The position numbers and the translations under genes are program-made. Below the pieces are notes generated by a model. It was not told the origin of the DNA. It worked only from the letters and a program-made list of their open reading frames with translations, and did no database searches. From assembly GCA_946480785.1 (NCBI GenBank), contig CAMLLD010000043.1, forward strand, positions 1-54,378: 54,378 bases of DNA, given 5' to 3'. Source of the stretch: an uncultured Blastocatellia bacterium (GTDB lineage Bacteria; Acidobacteriota; Blastocatellia; Pyrinomonadales; Pyrinomonadaceae). Below, in pieces: positions 17,401 through 25,934 of the stretch (positions are counted from its first letter, which is position 1; every line of letters starts with the position of its first letter).

Positions 17401-20400
17401 CGTATAGGCGCTGTTTACCTGATTCACGACCTGTTGCAAGCGACCAAGGTCGTCGAACGTAATGATCTGTTCCGGGCCGGGAAGGTTTTGCGTCGTGTTT
17501 GGTTGGGGCGTGCGACGATATGTCACCGCGCCGAAATCGAAGTTGTAATTTGCGGTTGACGTGTAGTTATCCGGGTCCGTCAGTCTAGTTGGATACGCCA
17601 GGGTGTTACGAGAGATGCCGTCTGCGAACGAATCTGTGTAACTCAGTTGCGTTGTGTGGTTCAACGCATCTGCCATTAAGACTGGCGCACCCGCCGTGTT
17701 GTACTTGCTGCTGATAGTAGTGAACTGCGCGGTATTGTTGACGTCGTACCGCCTAACACTCGAAAGGTTTGCGCGACCAGTAACGAAGCTCGCACTATAG
17801 TTCGTATTGTCGTGTTGCACCGGCGCATCCGTGCCCTGAATAGAACTCGCACCGTTGTCGTTGTCGTAAAAAAATCCGACTTTCGAAACGAGCGTGCCGC
17901 CGTTATTCACGTCGCCTTCATAGACGCGCTTTTCACTCACCACGCCGATGATGCGACGGTCCGTGTAAGGACTGCTGGTGTTGTAATCAGTTTGCGTGCT
18001 CCGCAGGATGGTGCTTGCGTTGGCCGCGTACTCGTAGGTATTGCGTGGCAGTTGGCAACTGGTGCCATTCGCAAATGTAACCTGCTGATAAGTCATTTGT
18101 ACGCGTGCCCTGTTGCCCGCAGGATCGTAGATATTGGTCTCGAGCACGCGCGGGTTCAGCGGAAACGAGACAGTCGTATCGTCTTGCGTCCACGTCGTCA
18201 TGGCCTGGCGCTGCAAGACGCCGCTACTGTCGTAAGTATTGAGGAGCGCCGGCAACCCGCGTTGCCAGCCGGAAGCAGTGCCGGCCGTACCGACGAAATA
18301 GATCTTGGTCGACGTGAGATCGGGCCTCGTCACCTGTGCGCGCATGCCGGTCTGGGCCGAATTGTCAGGCATGGTCCAACTATCGGACGCGGGCGCGGCG
18401 TAGGTGGTGATTGCTTCCTGCTCGACACCGCTGCTGTTCTGGTTCCAGTTTTCGGCAAAATCGTGCCGCTCAGTGAAACGGGGGCAGTCCGTATAAGCCG
18501 TAGCGGCGGTCTGCGGTAAGTTATAGGAACGATAATTCAGAAGATGATTGTCGGCGGCAAAGTTATTGATCTTCCAGACTTGCCCCCACGAAGTGTAGTC
18601 GAAATCAAAGTGTGAGTTTTGTGCCGGAGTGGTTGAGTTATCGTCCAGCGTAACCTTCGACAATACTTTTTTAGTTGCGCCATTTACTGCTCCAATAATC
18701 GATAGCCCACTAAAGTTGGTCTGAATCTGGAGGTCGGCGTAAGCGAAGCTGGCCCATGTGTGAGTGATTGTCTGAGACGGGTCCGATGGCTTCTTCCATG
18801 TTTGCGTAATCGAGCTCAGCAAGCCATTTTCGTAGTTGAACGTGATTACACGGTCAAGCGTGTCGTGGATGTTGGCAATTTGTCCGGAAGCGTAGTTGAT
18901 GGTGATGTAGTTGCCGTTTCGATCCTTGATTTGTGTACAGTTAAAATCAGTGCCCGCGAGGGAATAAGTCATCTGCGTGCCATCCGTACTTCGCAGAATC
19001 ATCGTGTTTGCATCAAGCAGCAGATGTGATGAATCCGCGGCTTCAAAAAGCGTGGACGTGCCAACGCGGCGCAATTCCGTACGACTACCGTCGGCGCCAA
19101 TTAGTAAATACGCGTCTTTGCCCACCTCCGCGTTGAAATACTGCTGCTGAATGACTGGAAAGCCGAGACGGAAACCGGGACTGGGAAAACCGTGATCGTC
19201 ATCGAAACTGATGTAGTTGCCGGTCCTGGTCCAAACCAGCGAGTTGTATGACAACGAGAGTGAGAGGTCCATTCCGGCTCGTCCGGGCAGATTCACTAGG
19301 GGAAGAGTCCAATTGAAGTTGCGGGACAGCGGATCTTCACCACCAGTACCCGTGCGGTTCATCGGATCGAGTCGTGAGATTCCGCTTGGCGCAATAACAT
19401 TGATGTTCACCGCAGACGAGGTTGCAGTTATTCCAAGATCATCAGTGACACGAGTAGTTAATGAGTAAGATCCGGCTGGGACAGCATTCCAGGTGAAGCT
19501 GTAAGGTGACGTTGCGTCTTCACCGAGAACTACGCCGTTATTCAGAAACTCCACTTTTGCGACTGAACCGTCATCTGCTGCAGTGGCGCTGATCACAATG
19601 TTAGCGCCCGCTGTGAGAACCGCGTTGTTGGCCGGGCTCGTGATGTTCGTTGTTGGAGCATCGGTGACGATGGCGCTCACCGCCGCGGAAGTTGTAACGC
19701 CGCCGTTGTTGTCGGTGGCTTTCGCCGTTAACACATAAGTGCCGTGAGATGCGTTGCTCATCGTAAAGCTGTAAGGCGCAGTCGTGTCCTGGCCTAGCAG
19801 TCCAGCGCCGGCAAAGAACTCAACTTTGCTGATCGAACCATCGGAATCCGAAGCCGACGCCGTAATCGTGAAGTTTGCGGGCGAAGTGAAAACTGTATTC
19901 GCCGCTGGGGCGGTTAGCGAGATCGTTGGTAGAGCATTAACCGTGATCGCTACAGGCGCAGAGGTAGTAACGCCGCCCAGGTTATCTGTTGCTTTGGCAG
20001 TCAGGCTGTACGTTCCGGCGCTAACGTTGGTCCAACTAAAGCTGTACGGCGCAGTGAGATCTTCACCGAGTTTAGTCGACCCCTGGAAGAACTCCACTTT
20101 TGCGACTGTGCCGTCCGCATCTGAAGCGGAAGCGTTTAGCGTAACGTTAGCGGGCGCAGTGAACACCGAGCCTCCGGATGGCGCGGTGACCGAAACTGAA
20201 GGCAAGAGATTTGAAGTCATTGCGCTCGCCTCATTCGAGTACGCGGAGTCTCCTCCCAAATTGGTCGCACGCACACGATAGAAGTATTGAGTGCTCGGTT
20301 GGCGACCGGTATCGTTGAAGCTCGTGACGCCTGCCGCAATCGTCGTGATTTCTGAATAAGTACCTGATGTCCCAGTCTTGCGTTCTATCTTGAAGCCGGA

Positions 20401-21588
20401 TTCGTTGAAGCTATTATCCGTCCACGCGAGATTGATCTGACTGGTTGAAACCGCGTTGGCCGTTAAACTTGACGGCGCGATAGGCACACTCGGAATCGCA
20501 CTCAGGGAATCCAGCAGGAAGCCGGCGCCTTCGATCACCATCTTTAGCTCGTGCTGTCCGGCGGAAATTTGCACGTTGGGTTTCGAAATCGTGGTCCACG
20601 CATTCCACGCTCCGGTGTTGGGAAGCGCCATTTGGCCGGTTACGTTTACGCCGTCCACCTCCAGATGGATTGCGCAACCAGTGGTGATGGTGGAGATCCT
20701 TGCTTGCAGCGTGTAGGTATCGGTGGTACTGACGTTGACTGTATACCTGGTCCATTCGCCTACTTGCGACCAGCCGAGCGCCGCTCCGTCAGCGTTACCG
20801 CAGGCACAGAGATCGACGCCCTCTGAGCGATAAGCGCCGCCCTCGTTAGCAGTGGTCGTATCGTGGTAAGCAATGCCTTCTCCACCATTGTCAAAGTTCT
20901 CAGCGGGAACGGTGCCCGGCAATACGGTGGCAGTGCCTCCGTACGGTGTGTTCAAACGAATAACGTCAACTGAATCGATCAAAAAGCCTGTTACGTCCAC
21001 AGCCACACGGACGATGTGTTGTCCCGCCGTTAAAGTTACGGCGGGTGAGGATGTGGGGGCATATGAACCCCACGCACCCGTGTTGGGCAAAGTCATCTGA
21101 CCCGTGACATTCACGCCATCGACCTCGACGTGCAAAGCCGTGCCACTGACTGTGGTCGCGGTGAGCGGTTGAAACTTATAGACGCCATATGAGGAGACTG
21201 CCACGGTGTATTCCATCCACTCTCCGGGTTGCGTCCAACCAACAGACAAGCCGTAAGGAGAACCACACGTGCAAACGTCGACACCTTCTGCGCGGTAAGC
21301 GCCGCCATCGTTCGTGGCAGTCGTATCGTGATACGCCACACCTTCTCCGCCATTATCGTAATTCTCAACTTCGATTCGCCCGGGCAAGGTGATGGCGGTA
21401 CCGGTGTAAGGCGTACCGGAAAACGCCGCCGCATGTGCGTTGAGAAGCGAAACCGGACCAGACGTTTTCGCAAGTACTAATACTGCTAGAATTAAAAACC
21501 CGAAGCACACGTGTAGCAGTGTTAGGCGCGAAAAGACCGAGCGATGTTTCCGCCAAGACCGTGTAAACGCACGAGTAAAGGGCGACAT
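14428..21588 (-). CDS. Giant RHS/YD-repeat surface protein with CBM, FN3 and Ig-like modules
   Basis: A 2386-aa exported protein. The N-terminal hydrophobic segment (FGFLILAVLVLAKTSGPVSL) is a signal or anchor. Two similar CBM6/35-like beta-sandwich modules follow at about 55-212 and 215-352 (both contain VEVDGVNVTGQM and GGEG(V/I)AYHDTT). Next is an FN3 domain (about 355-445) and three tandem Ig-like repeats (about 450-725, each with VEF....LG.D.T.PYSF). From about 740 to 2050 run YD/RHS repeats such as VWTYNVDDTINTITDARGA and MTYDAADRMVTTVQ. They end in a core-like segment (YDPLGNYIPF at about 2055). The last 330 residues are a variable C-terminal domain with SELFHLAAKGDYYTDEDLA. RHS proteins encase and deliver a C-terminal effector or act in adhesion. 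AGGAG lies 11 nt before the ATG. Confidence 0.88.
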   Translation of the reverse strand: MSPFTRAFTRSWRKHRSVFSRLTLLHVCFGFLILAVLVLAKTSGPVSLLNAHAAAFSGTPYTGTAITLPGRIEVENYDNGGEGVAYHDTTATNDGGAYRAEGVDVCTCGSPYGLSVGWTQPGEWMEYTVAVSSYGVYKFQPLTATTVSGTALHVEVDGVNVTGQMTLPNTGAWGSYAPTSSPAVTLTAGQHIVRVAVDVTGFLIDSVDVIRLNTPYGGTATVLPGTVPAENFDNGGEGIAYHDTTTANEGGAYRSEGVDLCACGNADGAALGWSQVGEWTRYTVNVSTTDTYTLQARISTITTGCAIHLEVDGVNVTGQMALPNTGAWNAWTTISKPNVQISAGQHELKMVIEGAGFLLDSLSAIPSVPIAPSSLTANAVSTSQINLAWTDNSFNESGFKIERKTGTSGTYSEITTIAAGVTSFNDTGRQPSTQYFYRVRATNLGGDSAYSNEASAMTSNLLPSVSVTAPSGGSVFTAPANVTLNASASDADGTVAKVEFFQGSTKLGEDLTAPYSFSWTNVSAGTYSLTAKATDNLGGVTTSAPVAITVNALPTISLTAPAANTVFTSPANFTITASASDSDGSISKVEFFAGAGLLGQDTTAPYSFTMSNASHGTYVLTAKATDNNGGVTTSAAVSAIVTDAPTTNITSPANNAVLTAGANIVISATAADDGSVAKVEFLNNGVVLGEDATSPYSFTWNAVPAGSYSLTTRVTDDLGITATSSAVNINVIAPSGISRLDPMNRTGTGGEDPLSRNFNWTLPLVNLPGRAGMDLSLSLSYNSLVWTRTGNYISFDDDHGFPSPGFRLGFPVIQQQYFNAEVGKDAYLLIGADGSRTELRRVGTSTLFEAADSSHLLLDANTMILRSTDGTQMTYSLAGTDFNCTQIKDRNGNYITINYASGQIANIHDTLDRVITFNYENGLLSSITQTWKKPSDPSQTITHTWASFAYADLQIQTNFSGLSIIGAVNGATKKVLSKVTLDDNSTTPAQNSHFDFDYTSWGQVWKINNFAADNHLLNYRSYNLPQTAATAYTDCPRFTERHDFAENWNQNSSGVEQEAITTYAAPASDSWTMPDNSAQTGMRAQVTRPDLTSTKIYFVGTAGTASGWQRGLPALLNTYDSSGVLQRQAMTTWTQDDTTVSFPLNPRVLETNIYDPAGNRARVQMTYQQVTFANGTSCQLPRNTYEYAANASTILRSTQTDYNTSSPYTDRRIIGVVSEKRVYEGDVNNGGTLVSKVGFFYDNDNGASSIQGTDAPVQHDNTNYSASFVTGRANLSSVRRYDVNNTAQFTTISSKYNTAGAPVLMADALNHTTQLSYTDSFADGISRNTLAYPTRLTDPDNYTSTANYNFDFGAVTYRRTPQPNTTQNLPGPEQIITFDDLGRLQQVVNQVNSAYTRYVYSAAGTRVDTYATIQDGLGEAHSFQITDGAGRVIGTATDHPGSVGGYSGRRFSYDVMGRTFETSNATETSASGMPSQWTTAGDDAAAGWIYTQQTYDWKGRPLVTRNQDGTTKTASYAGCGCAGGEVVTITDEGTLQGGLLKTRQQKIYSDVLGRTAKTEVLDWDGTGPGGVGRRIYSATVNTYNARDQITVVRQYAGAEGSGTYQDTTMNYDGYGRLLSKHVPEQDVNTATVWTYNVDDTINTITDARGAVTTYGYSGTNRQLVKQVTQTLSGSPTISTSFTYDATGNRLSMSDGFGLVSYAYDQLARLTSEIRSFNGVGSFSINYTYNLAGQLLSVTDPFGASFSYTRDVQGRLKTVSGSPYAGTTTYVNDVAYRAWGAPKTVSYNGTNSTVSFNARLQPTQFRLTANGSGASIIRENYSYFPDARLNSLTDLDDTAGTNPPVSLRFLSRAYTYDHAGRVSFVYGTGGAGQGVPFNQSYLYDEFDNMKTRSGNYYNYNSSGPATDTASYTNNRRSNWTYNAEGQVISTPLTSTDRPRTMTYDAADRMVTTVQSNQFNTVTYSASYDGDGQLVYETSNTSPGSSSASYIVRSTVLGGEVLTRLDQFGNKLITHVPAEGLLFATQRSSGAPGAYVDFTYRNPLGITETSKAVYDPLGNYIPFQTSGDPRPPVGSYNSGSMSGLSSSEADPSSFGVGCIMDGMPTNCRRVMMVANNGRGNELTVYGLALSPTITRLMLSGTEIPPQSQRIGRSVTLEMPDGRGVTFTLNNVELTSHFIIAPGMQRGFEQNPHNPLNESGIQEEALAAIAQKPCIDFANAILGSQKRKGLGTFAEVAKSFFALSAPHFTRNRPPNSIGVANPIGNISSGTAQIYLIGNDPTLSADQQTRQDADFAVSELFHLAAKGDYYTDEDLARAVNKSSYAADAYRTMKNGKPLIDPTANIFDPRYIANKSDPDDRAYSFSAYFHTIQHLYCTTMPESERGIGARR

Positions 21589-21888
21589 AAAGGTGTGACT
21601 CCTGGCATCGAAGATGGCTATCCGTTCATTGGGGGTACGGATCAGCCTTTGAGAGCTACCCTGACGTTAGCGCAAGAAAATGGTCGCGCGACTTCTGCGA
21701 GGAGTCGCTGGATGACCAGGCGCACTCTACTGCTGACGTGGACCACAGTCAACGAATCTTTCAATGTTCGTCGATCTGGATCAGACGACGACGTGAAGCG
21801 CGCACATGGTCAAGGTTGCACCCGCCTAGCGCATCCATAACAACTAAACTAAAATGACCGCTGCTTCGTTAAGCCTTATATCCCCCGG
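21589..21888. other. Divergent intergenic region
   Basis: About 300 bp separate the RHS gene start (minus strand) from the first kinase start (plus strand), so both promoters must lie here. I see no convincing ORF, long inverted repeat or recognisable operator. Confidence 0.5.
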
Positions 21889-24129
21889 ATGTGCGCCTTG
21901 TCGTTCCCCGGTCATAGAAAGATCGGCCGCTACGAAATCTTCTCCCGCCTCGGCGCGGGCGGCATGGGCGAGGTTTATCTCGCCAACGACACCAAACTCG
22001 ATCGCAAAGTCGCGCTGAAGATTCTTCCCGCCGAAGTAGTCGATCCGGAAACCGGCGCGAGCAGCGATCGCGTGCGCCGCTTCGTGCAGGAAGCGAAGGC
22101 CGCGTCCGCCCTCAACCATCCAAACATTCTCACGATTTACGAAATCGACGAGATCGACGCCGAACATTTCATCGCCACTGAATTCGTGGACGGCGAAACA
22201 CTGCGCGATCGCATTCGCTTCGCGCCCATCACACCCCAGGAAGCAATCGACATCGGCATCCAGGTCGCCAGCGCGTTATTGGCTACACACACTGTCGGCA
22301 TCATTCATCGCGACATCAAGCCCGACAACATCATGCTGCGCCGCGACGGCATCGTTAAGGTGCTCGATTTCGGTTTGGCAAAACTCACGCGCGATCGGCA
22401 GACGTCACAAACCGATTCACTCGCGCCGACGCAAAACTTCATCAAAACCACGGTCGGCATGGTGATGGGCACGGCGCACTACATGTCGCCGGAGCAAGCG
22501 CGCGGCCAGGAGGTCGACGCGCGCACCGACATCTGGAGTCTCGGTTGCGTGCTCTACGAAATCATCGCGGGCCATCCGCCGTTCCCTGGTCCAACCTCGA
22601 TCGATATCATGTCGGGCGTGCTGCAACGCGAGCCCGAGCCGCTCGCTGCGTACCTGACTAATGGCCCACGCGGACTCGAACGCGTCATTTCGCGCGCGCT
22701 GCGCAAGGACCGTGAAGATCGTTATCAAAGCATCCGAGACATGCTGAACGATCTCAAGGACCTCAAACGTGAAGTCGAATCACAATCACACCGCACCTAC
22801 ATTTCGCGTTTGAGCGGCGAAATGTCCGCCGAGTCTGTGCCGGAGAAATCGATCGCCGTGCTCTACTTCGAAAACATGAACTCCGAAAAAGAGAGCGATT
22901 ATTTCTGCGCCGGCATGACCGAGGACATCATCACCGACCTCTCGAAGATCAAGGAACTCAAAGTCGTCTCGCGCACTGACGTGCTTCCCTTCCGCAAGAA
23001 AGAGGTCAACACCCGCCAGGTGGGCGAAACACTGCGCGTGAACTACATCCTCGAAGGCAGCGTGCGCACGGCCGGCAATCGCATCCGCATCACGGCCCAG
23101 TTAATTAGCGTGCGCGATGGTTATCACCTGTGGGCCGAACGCTTCGATCGCCAGGTAGACGACATCCTTGATCTCCAGAACGAAGTCTCGCAAAAAATTG
23201 TAGAGGCGCTGAAAGTCTCGCTCTCGGAAGACGAGCGCGAAGCCCTGACGCAAAAACCGACCGACGACTTGCGCGCCTATGATTTCTACCTGCGCGGCCG
23301 CGAGCTCCTCTCTTTAAAAGGACGCCGCAACACCGAGAGCGCGATTCAGATGTTTGAAAGCGCCGCGGCTATCGATCCCGCTTTCGCGTCGGCGTACGCC
23401 GGTCTCGCCGAAGCTTATTCGTCGATGTACGAGTGGTACGACGGCAACTCCGCGTGGTTGAGCAAAGCCATCGAGATGAACCAGAAAGCGCTCGCGCTCG
23501 AGCCGTCGTCGCTCGAAGCAAAGTTTGGCATCGCGATGGTCTATTACCATCACCGCCGCTTTGCCGAAGCCAAGCGCACGCTCGACGCAATTCTGCGGGA
23601 GAACTCCGAGTTTTTTCCGGCTTATATGCGGCTCGCGATGCTGGCCGAACAGGGCCACGACCTGCTTGGCGCACTCGCTTACTACCGTCGGGCGGCCGAG
23701 TTGAAGCCTTATATAGAAGACCCGTGGGTGTTCCTGGTCGACGTCCACCGAAAGCTCGGAAATGTTGCAAAGGCAGAAGAAGCGGCGCTCCGGGTAATCG
23801 AAATCACGTCCCGAAAACTGGAGGCGAGTCTCGATGACATCATCGTGATGAGCCGTTTAGCCGAGGCTTATGCGCGTTTTGGTAGTAGGGAGGAAGCACA
23901 CGCGACTTTGAAACGGGTATTGGAGCTGGAACCAAACGACGGCCTGGCGCTTTACAACTGCGCCTGCGCTTATGCCTTGCTGAGCGACAGCGAGGCTTCG
24001 TTGATTCTGCTCCGGCGCGCCTTCGAGAGCGGCTTCCGCACCGTCGGCCATTGGGCCAAAACAGACAGCGCGTTTGAGACGCTGCATAACCAGGAAGAAT
24101 TTCAGCAAGTCGTTGCTGAGTTACAGTAG
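21889..24129 (+). CDS. Eukaryotic-type Ser/Thr protein kinase with TolB-like and TPR domains
   Basis: A 746-aa cytoplasmic kinase. The catalytic domain spans about 12-290 with all key residues: glycine loop LGAGGMGEVY, lysine K44 in VALKIL, HRDIKPDN (HRD 140-142) and DFGLAK (160-165), then an APE-like SPEQ. About 320-455 is the TolB-N/FlgO-like module often fused to bacterial kinases and cyclases (KSIAVLYFENMNSEKESDYF, GMTEDIITDLSKI, LEGSVRTAGNRIRITAQLI). From about 470 to 745 are TPR helices (AFASAYAGLAEAYSSMYEWY and similar). No membrane segment is seen between kinase and TPRs, so sensing is probably by protein contacts. It heads an operon: DUF4242 follows after 14 bp. ATG 21889 has no clear ribosome-binding site. 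Confidence 0.92.
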   Translation: MCALSFPGHRKIGRYEIFSRLGAGGMGEVYLANDTKLDRKVALKILPAEVVDPETGASSDRVRRFVQEAKAASALNHPNILTIYEIDEIDAEHFIATEFVDGETLRDRIRFAPITPQEAIDIGIQVASALLATHTVGIIHRDIKPDNIMLRRDGIVKVLDFGLAKLTRDRQTSQTDSLAPTQNFIKTTVGMVMGTAHYMSPEQARGQEVDARTDIWSLGCVLYEIIAGHPPFPGPTSIDIMSGVLQREPEPLAAYLTNGPRGLERVISRALRKDREDRYQSIRDMLNDLKDLKREVESQSHRTYISRLSGEMSAESVPEKSIAVLYFENMNSEKESDYFCAGMTEDIITDLSKIKELKVVSRTDVLPFRKKEVNTRQVGETLRVNYILEGSVRTAGNRIRITAQLISVRDGYHLWAERFDRQVDDILDLQNEVSQKIVEALKVSLSEDEREALTQKPTDDLRAYDFYLRGRELLSLKGRRNTESAIQMFESAAAIDPAFASAYAGLAEAYSSMYEWYDGNSAWLSKAIEMNQKALALEPSSLEAKFGIAMVYYHHRRFAEAKRTLDAILRENSEFFPAYMRLAMLAEQGHDLLGALAYYRRAAELKPYIEDPWVFLVDVHRKLGNVAKAEEAALRVIEITSRKLEASLDDIIVMSRLAEAYARFGSREEAHATLKRVLELEPNDGLALYNCACAYALLSDSEASLILLRRAFESGFRTVGHWAKTDSAFETLHNQEEFQQVVAELQ

Positions 24130-24143
24130 AAACGGAGAAACTA

Positions 24144-24419
24144 ATGCCTAAGTATGTGATTGAAAGAGTAGTCCCCGGTGCGAGTAAAATGAGTCCGTCT
24201 GACTTGAAAGCGATGTCGCAGCGATCGTGTAATGTCCTGAATCAGCTTGGACCGCAGATTCAGTGGGTGCAGAGCTACGTGACTGACAATAAGATCTACT
24301 GCGTCTACATCGCGCCCAACGAAGAGATGGTCCAGGAGCATGCGCGGCTCGGTGGTTTCCCGGCAAATCATGTCGCGCAGGTCAAAACCATTATCGACCC
24401 GACTACGTCTGAAGATTAA
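24144..24419 (+). CDS. DUF4242 domain protein
   Basis: A 91-aa single-domain protein matching the DUF4242 family along its whole length: MPKYVIERVVPGASKMSPSD, the central IQWVQSYVTDNKIYCVYIAP, and a final HARLGGFPANHVAQVKTIID. Members adopt a ferredoxin-like fold; one actinobacterial relative (SCO4226) binds nickel, but a general function is not established. The gene is placed 14 bp after one Ser/Thr kinase and 9 bp before another, with GGAG upstream, so it is cotranscribed with them and could be a substrate or ligand sensor of the pair. That role is inference only. Confidence 0.85.
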   Translation: MPKYVIERVVPGASKMSPSDLKAMSQRSCNVLNQLGPQIQWVQSYVTDNKIYCVYIAPNEEMVQEHARLGGFPANHVAQVKTIIDPTTSED

Positions 24420-24428
24420 TGTAGTTTG

Positions 24429-25934
24429 ATGTCGCAATCGCAGATGAAACCTTTGACGAAGCCTCTGACAAAGGTCGCAACAAAGCTGCCGCCGCTCGCC
24501 ACCGCCACCGAATGGCTAAACCGATCGACGGCAGCTAATCGGAAACTCAAAGACCTCGAAACGAAGGGCCACCCGACACTAATTCACTTCTGGTCCAGCA
24601 GTTCCGAAACTTCGAAGATCAATCTCGCGCAGGTGGCCCAACTCCGCGACCAGCGCAAGCGTGACGGCCTGCGCGTTATCGCTATTCACTCGCCGCAATC
24701 AGAAGCCGAAAAAGACGCGCGTGCAGTGCGTGCCGCCGCAGCGAGACTAAACCTCGCCGAACCTTGCGCACTCGATAACGATGATCGTTTAGCTGAAGCG
24801 TTTGCGATGAAGGCGGACGATCTGCCCGCGTATTTCTTGTACGACCCGGAAGGAACTTTGCGCGGCTACGCGTCTGGTCCAAACGGAGTAGACGAGATTG
24901 AAGATGCGCTCGACCAGATGTTCGTCGAACTGCGCGGCGAGCGTCCGTTCTGTCCGGCGTGCGAGTTGTTTCTTGGTAAAGACGCGATGTTCTGCGCCGA
25001 TTGCGGCTCGCCGTTGAGTCTCGCCGGCGCGAACAATCCGCATCCGTATTACGAAAACACTTATCAGGGATCGCTGCCGACCGTTCGTCTCTACGATCTC
25101 GATCCGCTGATCGGCCACGTCATCGATGGCAAGTACGAGCTCGTGTCGAAGTTGGGCCAGGGCGGAATGAGTGTGGTCTATCGCGCGCGTCGCGCGCACA
25201 TCGGCGACGACGTGGCGGTAAAGATCCTACTCGACAAGTTTGTGAAAGACGACGCGGCGCTCGCGCGTTTCAAACGCGAGGCCCGCGCCGCCGCGATGTT
25301 GCGCCATCCGAATGTGATCACGATTCACGACTTCGGCGAGACAGACGACGATCATGCGCCTGCTTACATCGTGATGGAGTTTGTGCGGGGCGCTCCGCTG
25401 CGCGAGTTGTTGAAGAACGAGCAGCGGTTCTCGGTTGAACGCGCGCTGCCGTTGATGCGCGGGATTTGTGCGGGTGTCGGCGCGGCGCACCGGCAGGGCG
25501 TGATTCATCGCGACATCAAGCCGGAGAACATACTCGTTGTTGCTCCCGAAGATGATTTCGAGTTTGAGAGTGTGCGCGTGGTCGATTTTGGTTTGGCGAA
25601 ACTGCTGGCGGACGCAGGCGCTGGGCCGGGTGGCGCGATTGTCGGCACGCCTTATTACATGTCGCCGGAACAAGGGATGGGCGAACCGCTTGATACGCGT
25701 TCGGATGTTTACAGTCTCGGCGCGATGTTCTACGAGATGCTGGCCGGCTCGCGTCCCTTCGACGCCGAGACCGTCTCGGGCGTGATCAATCGGCACTTGT
25801 ACGAACCGCCGCCACCCTTTTCCCCTTCACTCGCCATCCCCCGCCGCATCTCGACCGCCATCATGCAGGCCCTCGCCAAAGACCCCGACCAGCGCCCCCA
25901 AACCGCCGGCGACCTGGCGCGGCTGATCTTGTAA
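24429..25934 (+). CDS. Ser/Thr protein kinase fused to a cysteine-less thioredoxin-like domain and a zinc ribbon
   Basis: A 501-aa protein with an uncommon architecture. Residues about 22-168 have a thioredoxin/TlpA-like fold: strand LIHFW at 51-55, VIAIHSPQ, and the cis-Pro region DDLPAYFLYDPEGTLRGY (P133). Where thioredoxins read WCGPC, this protein has SSETS, so both redox cysteines (positions 59 and 62) are serine. A zinc ribbon follows (C175, C178, C189, C192; FCPACEL and FCADCGS). The kinase domain runs from about 236 to 500 with KLGQGGMSVVY, K265, HRDIKPEN, DFGLAK and SPEQG, all intact. No membrane segment is visible. ATG 24429 is chosen over the adjoining TTG. It is third in an operon with the other kinase and DUF4242. 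Confidence 0.9.
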   Translation: MSQSQMKPLTKPLTKVATKLPPLATATEWLNRSTAANRKLKDLETKGHPTLIHFWSSSSETSKINLAQVAQLRDQRKRDGLRVIAIHSPQSEAEKDARAVRAAAARLNLAEPCALDNDDRLAEAFAMKADDLPAYFLYDPEGTLRGYASGPNGVDEIEDALDQMFVELRGERPFCPACELFLGKDAMFCADCGSPLSLAGANNPHPYYENTYQGSLPTVRLYDLDPLIGHVIDGKYELVSKLGQGGMSVVYRARRAHIGDDVAVKILLDKFVKDDAALARFKREARAAAMLRHPNVITIHDFGETDDDHAPAYIVMEFVRGAPLRELLKNEQRFSVERALPLMRGICAGVGAAHRQGVIHRDIKPENILVVAPEDDFEFESVRVVDFGLAKLLADAGAGPGGAIVGTPYYMSPEQGMGEPLDTRSDVYSLGAMFYEMLAGSRPFDAETVSGVINRHLYEPPPPFSPSLAIPRRISTAIMQALAKDPDQRPQTAGDLARLIL

